DNA from: Xylanimonas allomyrinae
GTDB taxonomy: Bacteria; Actinomycetota; Actinomycetes; Actinomycetales; Cellulomonadaceae
Reading direction: 5' to 3'
Assembly: GCF_004135345.1 (NCBI RefSeq)
Contig: NZ_CP035495.1
Coordinates: 1,550,001-1,614,000, forward strand
Length of the DNA: 64,000 nt
Within the stretch, counting starts at the first letter, position 1. Each line of letters opens with the position of its first letter. The notes under the pieces were generated by a model. That model searched no databases. It was not told where the DNA came from and was given only the letters and a program-made list of their open reading frames with translations. This document shows positions 56,054 through 64,000 of this stretch, piece by piece. Position numbers and translations under genes: made by a program.

Positions 56054-58672
56054 ATGGGACTCGTGCCCACCGCGCAGACCGTGACCGTGGACGGGCGCCG
56101 CGTCCGGCTCACCCACCTGGACAAGGTGCTCTACCCGGCCACGGGCACCACCAAGGGCGAGGTGCTCGACTACCTCGCCCGGATCGCCCCCGCGCTCCTG
56201 CCGCACGTGCGGCGCCGTCCCGCGACCCGCAAGCGCTGGCCCGACGGCGTCCAGGGCCAGGTGTTCTTCCAGAAGAACGCGGACGGCTCGACGCCGCCGT
56301 GGGTGCGCACGCACCGGCTGCGCCACCAGAGCTCGGCGAACGACTACGTGCTGGTCGACGACCTCGCGACGCTCACCTGGCTGGGCCAGACGGCCACGCT
56401 GGAGCTGCACGTCCCGCAGTGGCAGGTGGGCCGCACCGGCGCACCGCTGCCCCCGGACCGGCTGGTGCTCGACCTCGACCCGGGGCCGGGCGCGGGCCTG
56501 GCGGAGTGCGCCGAGGTCGCCCGCCTGGCCCTGCCGCTCCTGCGCGGCATGGGCCTGGAACCCCTGCCGGTCACGAGCGGCTCGAAGGGCCTGCACCTGT
56601 ACGCGGCGCTCGACCTCGACCCCCACGCGGGCGCCACCCGGCCCGACGCCGCACGGCCGCCGTCGACCGAGCAGGTCTCGGCCGTCGCCCACGAGCTGGC
56701 CCGCTACCTCGAGGCCGACCACCCCGACCTCGTCGTCAGCGACATGCGCAAGTCCGTGCGCGCCGGCAAGGTGCTGGTCGACTGGTCGCAGAACAACGGC
56801 AGCAAGACCACCATCGCGCCCTACTCCCTGCGCGGCCTCGACCACCCCACGGTCGCCGCCCCCCGCACCTGGGCCGAGCTCGACGACCCCGGGCTGCGCC
56901 ACCTCACGTTCGACGAGGTGCTCGCGCGCGTCGCACGCGACGGCGACCTGCTCGCCCCGCTCACCGCCGGGCACCTGGCCCAGCTCGAACCCACCCCGGC
57001 GCACCTGGCACGCTTCGAGCGCCTGGAGACCTACCACGCCAAGCGTGACCCCGACCGCACCCCGAGCCGTTCGAGCACGAGCCGTTCGAGCACGAGCCAC
57101 CGCGGGCGCCGTCGTCCGCGGCGGAACCTCCGGGGGCAGGTGCGGCGGCGTCCGGCCCCTCCCCCTCGCGCCTCCAGGCGACCCCGCCCGTCCCCGGGGT
57201 GCCGCGCGGGCGCCGTCCTTCGTCATCCAGGAGCACCACGCCCGGCGCCTGCACTGGGACTTCCGCCTGGAGCACGACGGCGTGCTGGTGAGCTGGGCGC
57301 TGCCCAAGGGCGAGCCCACGGACCCCGCCCGCAACCACCTCGCCGTCCAGACCGAGGACCACCCGCTCGCCTACGGCACCTTCGAGGGGCGCATCCCCGC
57401 AGGCGAGTACGGGGCGGGCGAGGTGACGCTCTGGGACACCGGCACCTACGAGCCGGAGAAGTGGCGCGACGGCCGCGAGGTCATCGTGACGCTCCACGGC
57501 GACCGCCGCGGCACGCGCCGCCTCGCCCTGATCCGCACGGGCACCGGCACCCACTGGCTCATCCACCGCACCCAGCAGCAGCCTGCTCCCCCACCGGGGT
57601 CACCTCGGCACTTCGTCGTCGGCTCGTGCCCCCGGGCGCACGAGCCGACGACGAAGTGCCGACCAGCCAAGCCGCCGGCACCATGTCGTCGCGGCTGGAG
57701 CCCATGCTGGCGACCGGCGCCGGGCCCGTTGAGGTGCGGGGGCTGGAGGCGGACGCGCTCCTGCCCGAGCCGCGGTGGGCCTTCGAGATGAAGTGGGACG
57801 GCTACCGCACCCTGGCCGTCGTCGAGAGCGGGCCCGAGGGCAGGGCCGTGGCCCGCTTCCGGTCGCGCGGCGGGGTGGACCTCACGCCCACCTACCCTGA
57901 GCTGCAGGCCCTTGCCGGCCAGGTCCTGGGTGACCTGCCCGTGGTGCTCGACGGGGAGATCGTCGCCCTGGACGCGTCCGGCCGGCCCGACTTCCGGCGT
58001 CTGCAGCACCACGACTCGGCCGTCGAGCTCATCGTGTTCGACCTGCTGCAGGTCGGTGGCCGATCCTTGCTGCGCGCCCCCTACGACGAGCGCCGCGCAC
58101 TGCTGGCGGACGTCCTCGACGCACGCCGCCCGATCCACCGGCCGCCCGCGTTCGACGGCGACCTCGGCGCCGCGCTCGCGACCTCGCAGCGGCTGCGGCT
58201 CGAAGGCGTCGTGGCCAAGCGCCGCGACTCGACCTACGAGCCGGGCCGCCGCTCGCGGCAGTGGCTCAAGCTCAAGCACACGCGCACGCAGGCCGTCCTG
58301 GTGGTCGGGTGGCGGCCGCTGCACGCGGGCGGGCCGCACGCGGACACCCTGCACGCCGGTGGCCTGCTCCTCGCGGTGCCGGGCCCGGACGGCGCGCTGC
58401 GCTACGTCGGCCGGGTCGGCACGGGCTTCACCGACGCGGACCGGCGCGCCGCAGCCGAGCGGCTGACGGCCGTGGAGCGCCCTTCTCCACCCGTGGACGG
58501 CGTGCCGCGCGCCGACGCCGCGGACGCCCGGTGGGTGACACCGCTGGTCGCAGAGGTCGAGTTCGCCGGCTGGACGGCCGACCCGGCGGCCGAGCCCGAG
58601 GCGCGGCTGCGGTCGGCGCGCTGGCGCGGCTGGCGCGACGACACCGCGCCGGGCGACGTCGTCCTCGAATGA
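56054..58672 (+). pseudogene. ligD: ATP-dependent DNA ligase LigD (disrupted: polymerase, phosphoesterase and ligase parts in different frames)
   Basis: LigD of NHEJ combines a polymerase, a 3'-phosphoesterase and an ATP-dependent ligase. All three parts are here: polymerase (VTVDGRRVRLTHLDKVLYPATG; LDLDPG; DMRKSVRAGKVLVDWSQNN), phosphoesterase (FVIQEHHARRLHWDFRLEHDGVL; EYGAGEVTLWDTG) and ligase (active-site Lys in EMKWDGYR; LEGVVAKRRDSTYEPG). The polymerase and ligase frames agree but the linker and phosphoesterase do not. One added base at 57064 (ACCCCG[G]AGCC) gives a linker EPFEHEPFEHEPPRAPSS; one at 57208-57210 joins the phosphoesterase; a 58-bp hairpin at 57605 sits where the frame returns. 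Start chosen at ATG 56054 (MGLVPTAQ); GTG 56063 is possible. A separate ligase start at ATG 57683 is also conceivable. Confidence 0.8.
57605..57662. repeat. Perfect 25-bp inverted repeat inside ligD
   Basis: Bases 57605-57629 and 57638-57662 are exact reverse complements around an 8-nt spacer (CCCCGGGC), between the phosphoesterase and ligase domains. A short ACC occurs on each side. It looks like an inserted mobile palindrome or a hairpin terminator between two ORFs. Confidence 0.8.
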
Positions 58673-58699
58673 GGCGGGGCCGGTGAGCCCGGGGGCGCC

Positions 58700-58705
58700 T
58701 ACCGT
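58700..58705 (+). promoter_or_regulatory. -10 box TACCGT, leaderless M24 peptidase gene
   Basis: TACCGT ends 6 nt before the ATG at 58712. Confidence 0.6.
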
Positions 58706-58711
58706 GGACGC

Positions 58712-59860
58712 ATGACGCCCTTCGCCGCGCACGTGTACGCCGACCGCCGCCGTCGGGCCGCCGCCCTCGCGGACGAGGCGGGGCTCGACGGGGTGGTGGT
58801 CACACCCGGACCCGACCTGACCTACTTCCTCGGCTACTCCTCGTCCACGACGTCGGAACGGCTCACGCTGCTGTTCATCCCGGCCTCGCCCGCCGGGGCC
58901 GAGCCGGACGGCATCGCCCAGGCCCTCGCCGTGGTGCCGCGGCTCGAGGAGCACGACCTGCTCCGCGGCGCCGTCGGGCCGGTGCAGGCGGTCGCGTGGT
59001 CCGACGGCGACGACGAGCACGCCGCGGCGGCCGGCCTGCTGCGACCGCGGGGCCGGTACGCGATCAGCGACGCCGCCTGGGCGCTGCACGTGCTGGGGCT
59101 GCAGCGCGCGCTGCCCGGCACCGGCTGGCTGCCGGTCACGCGGGCGCTGCCGATGCTGCGCGCGGTCAAGTCGCCTGAGGAGGTCGAGCGCCTGGCTGCC
59201 GCCGGGGCGGGTGCGGACGCCGTCTTCGACGAGATCGTGCAGCGCCGGTTCGCCGGGCGCCGCGAGCGCGACGTCGCGGACGACCTCGCGGCACTGCTGC
59301 GCGACCAGGGGCACGAGCAGGTCGACTTCACGCTCGTGTGCGCGGGAGCCAACGGCGCCGACCCGCACCACGACGCGGGTGACACCGTGATCCGCGAGGG
59401 AGACATGGTGGTGCTCGACTTCGGCGGGCTGGCCGACGGCTACGGCTCCGACACGACGCGCACGGTCCACGTGGGCGAGCCGGAGCCCGACGAGCGCGAG
59501 GTGCACGACGTCGTCCGGGCGGCGCAGGCGGCCGGGATCGCGGCCGTGCGCCCGGGGGCCACGTGCCAGGACGTCGACCGCGCGGCGCGGCGCGTCATCA
59601 CGGACGCCGGGTTCGGCGAGCACTTCATCCACCGCACGGGCCACGGCATCGGCCTGACCACCCACGAGCCGCCCTACCTCGTCGAGGGCGAGGCCACGCC
59701 TCTCCGGGCCGGGATGTGCTTCTCGGTCGAGCCGGGCGTCTACCTGCCGGGCCGGTTCGGGGTGCGCATCGAGGACATCGTCGTGGCCTTCGACGCCGCC
59801 TCCCCGCAGGGTGCGCGGCGGCTCAACACCTCGCCGCGCGGCCTGCGGCTCGTCGAGTGA
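58712..59860 (+). CDS. M24-family metallopeptidase (Xaa-Pro dipeptidase-like)
   Basis: A 382-residue creatinase-like N-domain plus pita-bread C-domain protein. Metal ligands are in place: Asp in VVLDFGG, Asp in GSDTTRTV, His in HRTGHGIGL, Glu in CFSVEPGVY and Glu in VRIEDIV. The N-terminal domain (DEAGLDGVVVTPGPDLTYFLGYSS) is typical of Xaa-Pro peptidases. It hydrolyses X-Pro dipeptides or related bonds in the cytoplasm. Its stop overlaps the lipoprotein start (GTGA). Confidence 0.92.
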   Translation: MTPFAAHVYADRRRRAAALADEAGLDGVVVTPGPDLTYFLGYSSSTTSERLTLLFIPASPAGAEPDGIAQALAVVPRLEEHDLLRGAVGPVQAVAWSDGDDEHAAAAGLLRPRGRYAISDAAWALHVLGLQRALPGTGWLPVTRALPMLRAVKSPEEVERLAAAGAGADAVFDEIVQRRFAGRRERDVADDLAALLRDQGHEQVDFTLVCAGANGADPHHDAGDTVIREGDMVVLDFGGLADGYGSDTTRTVHVGEPEPDEREVHDVVRAAQAAGIAAVRPGATCQDVDRAARRVITDAGFGEHFIHRTGHGIGLTTHEPPYLVEGEATPLRAGMCFSVEPGVYLPGRFGVRIEDIVVAFDAASPQGARRLNTSPRGLRLVE

Positions 59861-60696
59861 GCCGGCTGAGGGTCGCGGCGGGCGTGGCGCTGCTGGCCGC
59901 GACGCTCGGCGGGTGTACCGGTGGCGGCGCACCCGCGCCGCGGCCGACGGCGTCTGCTAGCGCCACGGTCCCCGCGGGCCCGGCGGCGCCCGGGTCCCCC
60001 GCCACCCCTGGGCACCCCGGCGCCGCCGCGAGCCCCGCGCCCACGCAGGATCTCGCGGCCGACGCGCTGCGCCTGGGTGTCACCGAGGGGCCGGTGACGC
60101 TGCTGATCGCGCTCCCGGGCGGCGACGTGCAGGACGCGCCCGCCCAGGTGGGCGCGTCGCACGACGGTGCGCTGCCGGTGACGCTCGACCCGGCGGGCAT
60201 CGCTGGCGGGGTCGTGGGCGTGGACCTCGCGTCGGGCGGCACCCTGACGGCGTACCCGGACGGCGGCCTGGCAGTGCGCGACGCGGACGGCACGCTCGTG
60301 GGCGGCCTGAGCGCCCCGACCGGCGGGGGCCGCTTCACGGTCGTCTCCCCGGGGCGGGCGGAGCTGCGCTGGACGACGACGCCCGCCGCGCCGCAGGCCG
60401 TCGCGTTCTCGCTCGGGACGCGCGGCATCGTCTCGGCGACGTGGGGCGAGCGCGAGGGCGGCCGGTCGCTGGCCGTGGTGCCCACGGGCTGGGCACGTGA
60501 CGCGGGCGATGCGGGCCGCGAGCTGGTGTGGGCCGAGGTGACGGCCGCGCAGCCCGAGGCCGACACGTCCGGGATGCGCGACCAGCTCACGTGCCATGCG
60601 ATCGGCGCGCGCGACAAGGCGTCGTGGAACCTTGAGCCGTGGCGGCCGGACGTCGGTCTGCTCGCGGTGATGGCGGCGCGGTGCAACCCGTCGTGA
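59857..60696 (+). CDS. Predicted lipoprotein with DUF2599 domain
   Basis: A 279-residue secreted protein. The signal peptide ends in a lipobox (LLAATLGGC, Cys about 20), followed by an Ala/Pro-rich linker. The C-terminal ~75 residues match DUF2599: GRELVWAEVTAAQPEADTSGMRDQLTCHAIGARDKASWNLEPWRPDVGLLAVMAARCNPS, with two cysteines that could pair. The family is found in envelope proteins of actinobacteria and its role is unknown. GTG 59857 overlaps the M24 stop, so the two are co-translated. Confidence 0.85.
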   Translation: MSRLRVAAGVALLAATLGGCTGGGAPAPRPTASASATVPAGPAAPGSPATPGHPGAAASPAPTQDLAADALRLGVTEGPVTLLIALPGGDVQDAPAQVGASHDGALPVTLDPAGIAGGVVGVDLASGGTLTAYPDGGLAVRDADGTLVGGLSAPTGGGRFTVVSPGRAELRWTTTPAAPQAVAFSLGTRGIVSATWGEREGGRSLAVVPTGWARDAGDAGRELVWAEVTAAQPEADTSGMRDQLTCHAIGARDKASWNLEPWRPDVGLLAVMAARCNPS

Positions 60697-60724
60697 CGGC
60701 CCGGTCCCCGCGGGCGGCGCGGGC

Positions 60725-61534
60725 TCAGCCTGCGGTGTGCCCGGATCGCCAGTACCCGACGAAGTCGACGTGTGCCTTGGGCAGGCCACGCTCGGCCACG
60801 AGGTGCCTGCGCACGCCCGTGGCGAGCGCCGACTCCCCGACGGCGAACGCGTAGGCGGTGCCCGCGGGCAGGTCGGCCGCGCCGACGGCGTCGAGCGCGG
60901 CGAGGCCCGGCGCGAGGTGCGGGTCGCGGACCAGCCAGTGCAGGTCGACGCCGTCGGGGACGCGGAACTCCTGGGCGTCGTCGGGCGCGGGCACCTCGAT
61001 GACGGCCAGGCCGCGCGCGTCGTCGGGCAGCGACTCGCACACGCCGGCCACGGCGGGCAGCCCGGTCTCGTCGGCGACCAGGAGCGTCCAGTCGTGCGTG
61101 TGGCGCGGGTGGTAGCCGACGCCCTGGTCGAGCAGGCCGACCTGGTCGCCCGGGCGGGCGGCAAGGGCCCACTCGACGGCGGGTCCGCTGTGCCCGTGCT
61201 CGTCGGTGTGGACGACGAAGTCCACGTCGATCTCGTGCAGGCCGGGGCGCGCGGCGCGCACGGTGTAGTTGCGCACCCAGGGGCGGCGCGCCTTGGGGGT
61301 GGCGAGGTACTGCGCGTACCAGAGCGCGGACGTCGCGGTCGGGAGCGCGAGGGCGTCCTGCCCGGCGCGTGGCAGGAAGAGGCGGAACCACTGGTCGAAG
61401 CCGGTGACCGTGAACCGCCGGAGGCCCTCGCCGCCGAGGGTCACGCGCAGCAGGTGCGAGCTGAGGCGTGTGGTGGCGACGACCTCGGCGAGCAGGACGT
61501 GGGGGTCGACGGCGGGACGTCCGCGATAGCTCAT
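60725..61534 (-). CDS. Siderophore-interacting protein (FAD-binding, ferric-siderophore reductase type)
   Basis: A 269-residue SIP-family flavoprotein, related to ViuB, which reduces ferric siderophores in the cytosol to free iron. Family marks: VVATTRLSSHLLRVTLGGEGL, the FAD motif RPWVRNYTVRAARPG (RxYTxR), the NAD(P)H part LLVADETGLPAVAGVCE and the C-terminal AERGLPKAHVDFVGYWRSG. ATG 61534 is 6 nt after a -10 box that lies inside an iron box (61544-61562), so it should be repressed by Fe2+-loaded DtxR/IdeR. Confidence 0.93.
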   Translation of the reverse strand: MSYRGRPAVDPHVLLAEVVATTRLSSHLLRVTLGGEGLRRFTVTGFDQWFRLFLPRAGQDALALPTATSALWYAQYLATPKARRPWVRNYTVRAARPGLHEIDVDFVVHTDEHGHSGPAVEWALAARPGDQVGLLDQGVGYHPRHTHDWTLLVADETGLPAVAGVCESLPDDARGLAVIEVPAPDDAQEFRVPDGVDLHWLVRDPHLAPGLAALDAVGAADLPAGTAYAFAVGESALATGVRRHLVAERGLPKAHVDFVGYWRSGHTAG

Positions 61535-61540
61535 GGCCGA

Positions 61541-61546
61541 AGGTTA
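61541..61546 (-). promoter_or_regulatory. -10 box TAACCT within iron box, leaderless SIP gene
   Basis: On the minus strand TAACCT ends 6 nt before the ATG at 61534 and overlaps the end of the iron box. Confidence 0.6.
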
Positions 61547-61562
61547 GGTGAGGCTTACCTCA
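61544..61562. promoter_or_regulatory. DtxR/IdeR-type iron box
   Basis: TTAGGTGAGGCTTACCTCA matches the 19-bp DtxR/IdeR consensus TTAGGTTAGGCTAACCTAA at 16 of 19 positions. It covers the SIP -10 box and includes the TAA stop (61557-61555) of the upstream MFS gene. Confidence 0.85.
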
Positions 61563-62840
61563 CCAGTCCAGGCGGTTCGTGCGAGACGATCCCGTTGACG
61601 CGCGGCGTCACGCGCCGCTCGAGCAGGAGCGCCGTGCCCGCGAGCGCCCCGCAGCCCGCGACGACGACGGCGATGAACCCGCCGGCGAGGTGGTGCTCGA
61701 GCAGGAAGCCCGCCACGACGGGCCCGGCGATGGTGCCCGCCTGGAAGGCGCCCGAGTTGACGGCGTTGTACCGCCCGCGCAGATGGTCGGGGGCCATGTC
61801 GTTGGTGATCGCGGGCAGCGCGGACTGCATCAGCGTCTCCCCCAGCCCGAACACGCCGTGGAACACCAGCACGCCCGCAGCGGCCGCGGCGCCGCCCGGC
61901 ACCAGCCCCGTCGCCCCGAGGATCAGCCACGACAGCGCCCAGATGGCCGCCATCGCCACCAGCACCCGCGTGCGCCGTCGTCCGCGAGCGCGGTTCATGA
62001 CCCAGAACTGCAGCAGGACGATGACGGCGGTGTTGACGACGAACGCGAAGCCGACCACGCGCGTGGACACCTGCGCGGCCTGCCGTGCGAACGCCGGGAA
62101 CCCGCCCTCCATCTGCCCGTAGCCCACGAACGAGGCGAGCACGGCGAGCGCGGTCAGCCACAGCACCTCGGGGCGGCGCAGGATCGCGAGGTACCCGACG
62201 GTTCCCTCGGCCGCGTCGGCGGGGCGTTCGGCGCGGCCGTGCAGGTGCCGCAGCGGCCCGAGCAGCACCGCGACCGGGGCGAGGAACGTCGCAGCGTTGA
62301 TGAGGAACGCGGCCACGAAGGTGCCGGGCCGCTCGACGTCGACCAGGAAGCCGCCGACGACGCCGCCCACGCCGATGCCGAGGTTGAGCAGGGCGAAGTT
62401 GACGCCGAAGTAGCGCTGCCGCAGCTCGCCGCGCACCACGGTGGCCACGAGCGCGTTGGACGCCGGCCATGCGACGCCCAGCTGGACGCCGAACAGGCAC
62501 AGCCCGGCGGCGGCCACGACGGGCACGGTCGCGCACGCGAGCAGCACCAGCCCCCGATGCCCGCGGCGAGCCCCGCGAGCACGACGCGGCGCGCGCCGTA
62601 GCGGTCCACGAGCGCTCCGGCGGGCCCGGTCACGGCCAGTCCGACGACGGCAATCAGCCCCATGAGCGTGCCCGAGAGGCCGAGGGTGAACCCGCGCACC
62701 TCGTGCAGGTAGATGATCGTGAACGGCAGCGTGAGACCGCGCCCGAAGAACTGGACGACGACCGTCGTCAGCAGCCACCGCCCGTCGCGGGGCAGGGCGA
62801 ACCAGAACGCGACTGCGCCGGAGCGCGCGGAGGTGGGCAC
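61555..62840 (-). pseudogene. MFS transporter (single-base frameshift)
   Basis: From GTG 62840 the N-terminal part (FWFALPRDGRWLLTTVVVQFFGRGLTLPFTIIYLHEV, VTGPAGALVDRYGARRVVLAGLAAGI) is MFS-like. At the C5 run 62551-62555 the frame breaks; one added base (coding ATCGGGGG[G]CTGG) joins it to LVLLACATVPVVAAAGLCLFGVQLGVAWPASNALVATVV and ten or so further helices. It resembles siderophore/multidrug exporters, and the adjacent SIP gene and iron box make an iron connection plausible, although the box faces the SIP gene. The gene ends in TAA inside that iron box. Confidence 0.82.
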
Positions 62841-62945
62841 GCACCGATCCTCGCCCGTGCCACCGGCTCAGGGCGAACGGATTCCGGCGGCGGCGGGCTG
62901 ACGTGACGACCGGCACAAACCGGGACATGACACCCAGTCAGCATG

Positions 62946-62961
62946 CGTGACGCATCTCACG
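62946..62961. promoter_or_regulatory. CRP/GlxR-type site 1 upstream of mqo
   Basis: CGTGACGCATCTCACG fits the NGTGAN6TCACN dyad perfectly. Centre about -93.5 relative to a start near 63047. Confidence 0.65.
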
Positions 62962-62979
62962 GCGATCCTGACCACGTGT

Positions 62980-62995
62980 TGTGATCTGGGTCATA
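62980..62995. promoter_or_regulatory. CRP/GlxR-type site 2 upstream of mqo
   Basis: TGTGATCTGGGTCATA matches TGTGAN6TCACA with one mismatch. Centre about -59.5. Confidence 0.6.
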
Positions 62996-63011
62996 GACGA
63001 TCATTCAGTTT

Positions 63012-63027
63012 CGTGACGGTTTTCACG
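63012..63027. promoter_or_regulatory. CRP/GlxR-type site 3, overlapping mqo -35 region
   Basis: CGTGACGGTTTTCACG fits the dyad perfectly. Its centre is about -27.5, so binding should block RNA polymerase. Confidence 0.65.
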
Positions 63028-63033
63028 AGGTCC

Positions 63034-63039
63034 TAAACT
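63034..63039 (+). promoter_or_regulatory. -10 box TAAACT, leaderless mqo
   Basis: TAAACT ends 8 nt before the ATG at 63048, with no ribosome site. Confidence 0.6.
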
Positions 63040-63047
63040 CGCACGCC

Positions 63048-64000
63048 ATGGCTGCCGTTACCCCCCGCCCCACGGACCAGGTCGACGTCGTCCTGATCGG
63101 CGGCGGCATCATGAGCGCGACCCTTGGCACGCTGCTGCAACAGCTCGAGCCGACGTGGACCATCCGCCTGTACGAGCGACTCGACGACGTCGCCCTCGAG
63201 TCGAGCAACCCGTGGAACAACGCCGGGACCGGGCACGCCGCACTGTGCGAGCTCAACTACACGCCCGAGCGCAAGGACGGCTCGATCGACGTCTCCAAGG
63301 CCGTCACGATCAACGAGCAGTTCGAGGTGTCGCGCGAGTACTGGCACCACCTGCTCACCGAGGGCGCGCTGACGGGCACCGACTTCCTCCAGCACACCCC
63401 GCACATGACGTTCGTGCGCGGCGCCGAGAACGTCGACTTCCTGCGGCGCCGCTTCGAGGCGCTCTCCGCACACCCGCTGTTCAAGGACATGGAGTTCTCG
63501 ACCGACCGCGACCAGATCGCGCGGTGGGCCCCGCTCCTGGTCGAGGGCCGCGACGAGTCCGAGCCGGTCGCCGCGACCCGCAACGCGGCCGGCACCGACG
63601 TCGACTTCGGCGCCCTGACCCACCAGCTCGTCGACTCCCTGGTCGCCCGCGGCGCCGAGGTGCACCTTCAGCACGAGGTCACGAGCCTGCGCCGCACGCG
63701 CGACGGACGCTGGCGGCTCAAGGTCAAGGACCGCAGCTGGAACGCCGCGAACCGGACCCGCACCGTCAGCGCCCGCTTCGTCTTCGTCGGCGCGGGCGGC
63801 GGCGCGCTGCCGCTGCTCCAGTCGTCCGGCATCCCGGAGATCCGCGGCTTCGGCGGCTTCCCGATCTCGGGCGAGTTCCTGCGCACCTCCGACCCCGAGC
63901 TCGTGGCCCGCCACCACGCCAAGGTGTACGGCATGGCCGACGTCGGCGCTCCCCCCATGTCGGTGCCGCACCTGGACACGCGCGTCGTCGACGGCCGCCA
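63048..64000 (+). CDS. mqo: Malate:quinone oxidoreductase (3' end outside window)
   Basis: The first 317 residues of a membrane-associated FAD enzyme that oxidises malate to oxaloacetate and passes electrons to quinone. The dinucleotide fold is [24 protein letters not shown]; then [23 protein letters not shown], a strong Mqo signature; later [17 protein letters not shown] and [37 protein letters not shown]. The frame is open to the last base. Expression is probably governed by a CRP/GlxR-type regulator through three upstream sites. Confidence 0.96.
   Translation, partial: MAAVTPRPTDQVDVVLIGGGIMSATLGTLLQQLEPTWTIRLYERLDDVALESSNPWNNAGTGHAALCELNYTPERKDGSIDVSKAVTINEQFEVSREYWHHLLTEGALTGTDFLQHTPHMTFVRGAENVDFLRRRFEALSAHPLFKDMEFSTDRDQIARWAPLLVEGRDESEPVAATRNAAGTDVDFGALTHQLVDSLVARGAEVHLQHEVTSLRRTRDGRWRLKVKDRSWNAANRTRTVSARFVFVGAGGGALPLLQSSGIPEIRGFGGFPISGEFLRTSDPELVARHHAKVYGMADVGAPPMSVPHLDTRVVDGR

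Noticed and set aside
57045-57791. Treating the phosphoesterase frame as a separate gene
   Set aside because: It has no sensible N-terminus (the first ~55 codons are out-of-frame linker) and fits between the polymerase and ligase parts of one LigD.

Overview
The window is about 74% G+C chromosomal DNA from an actinobacterium, most likely Micrococcales (Promicromonosporaceae/Cellulomonadaceae type). Evidence: a mycothiol-family maleylpyruvate isomerase-like protein, DUF3097, Ku plus LigD, a DtxR-type iron box, the comEA-comEC-holA/rpsT and lepA-hemW neighbourhoods, and many leaderless genes whose start codon lies 6-9 nt after a TANNNT -10 box. I see no rRNA, tRNA, insertion sequence or CRISPR array. 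Coding density is very high and most operon joints are ATGA/GTGA overlaps.

Layout. 1-5.8 kb: a peptide-type ABC importer (two permeases, a fused double ATPase) with a gamma-glutamyltransferase-like enzyme and a GntR/FCD regulator. 5.8-9 kb: two tiny basic proteins, DUF3097 and two small membrane proteins. 9-13 kb: hemW-lepA and a mycothiol-dependent-enzyme-like protein. 13-16.4 kb: a transglutaminase/alpha-E/ATP-grasp operon. 16.5-20.3 kb: a solo MazF/PemK-like protein, a FUSC transporter, MarR and an intracellular GH13 enzyme. 20.3-27.3 kb: rpsT, holA, comEC, comEA, DegV. 27.4-29.3 kb: a HerA-like ATPase. 29.3-37.4 kb: a catabolic island (class III aminotransferase, CoA-acylating semialdehyde dehydrogenase, PucR, S58/DmpA peptidase, APC permease, TetR) that reads as beta-amino-acid/beta-peptide use. 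37.5-40 kb: glgP. 40-48.7 kb: a JetABC (Wadjet/MksBEF-type condensin) operon behind leuS, without JetD. 48.8-53.8 kb: aldo/keto reductase, MFS, MntR-like regulator, membrane metallophosphoesterase. 53.8-58.7 kb: SRPBCC protein, Ku, small alarmone synthetase and a disrupted ligD. 58.7-64 kb: M24 peptidase, DUF2599 lipoprotein, iron-regulated siderophore-interacting protein, MFS, and the start of mqo behind three CRP/GlxR-type sites.

Seven genes are broken in the sequence as given: DUF3097, FUSC, comEA, aminotransferase, glgP, ligD and the second MFS. In every gene the reading frame is restored by adding a single C/G inside a short C/G run (two such sites in ligD, which also carries a 58-bp hairpin). 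The repeated pattern points to systematic one-base losses in the assembly more than to real gene decay, but only reads can decide this.

The best candidates for unusual biology are the nuclease-less JetABC operon, the beta-peptide island with its paired PucR-type operators, the ATP-grasp/alpha-E/transglutaminase operon, and the three evenly spaced CRP-type sites before mqo.
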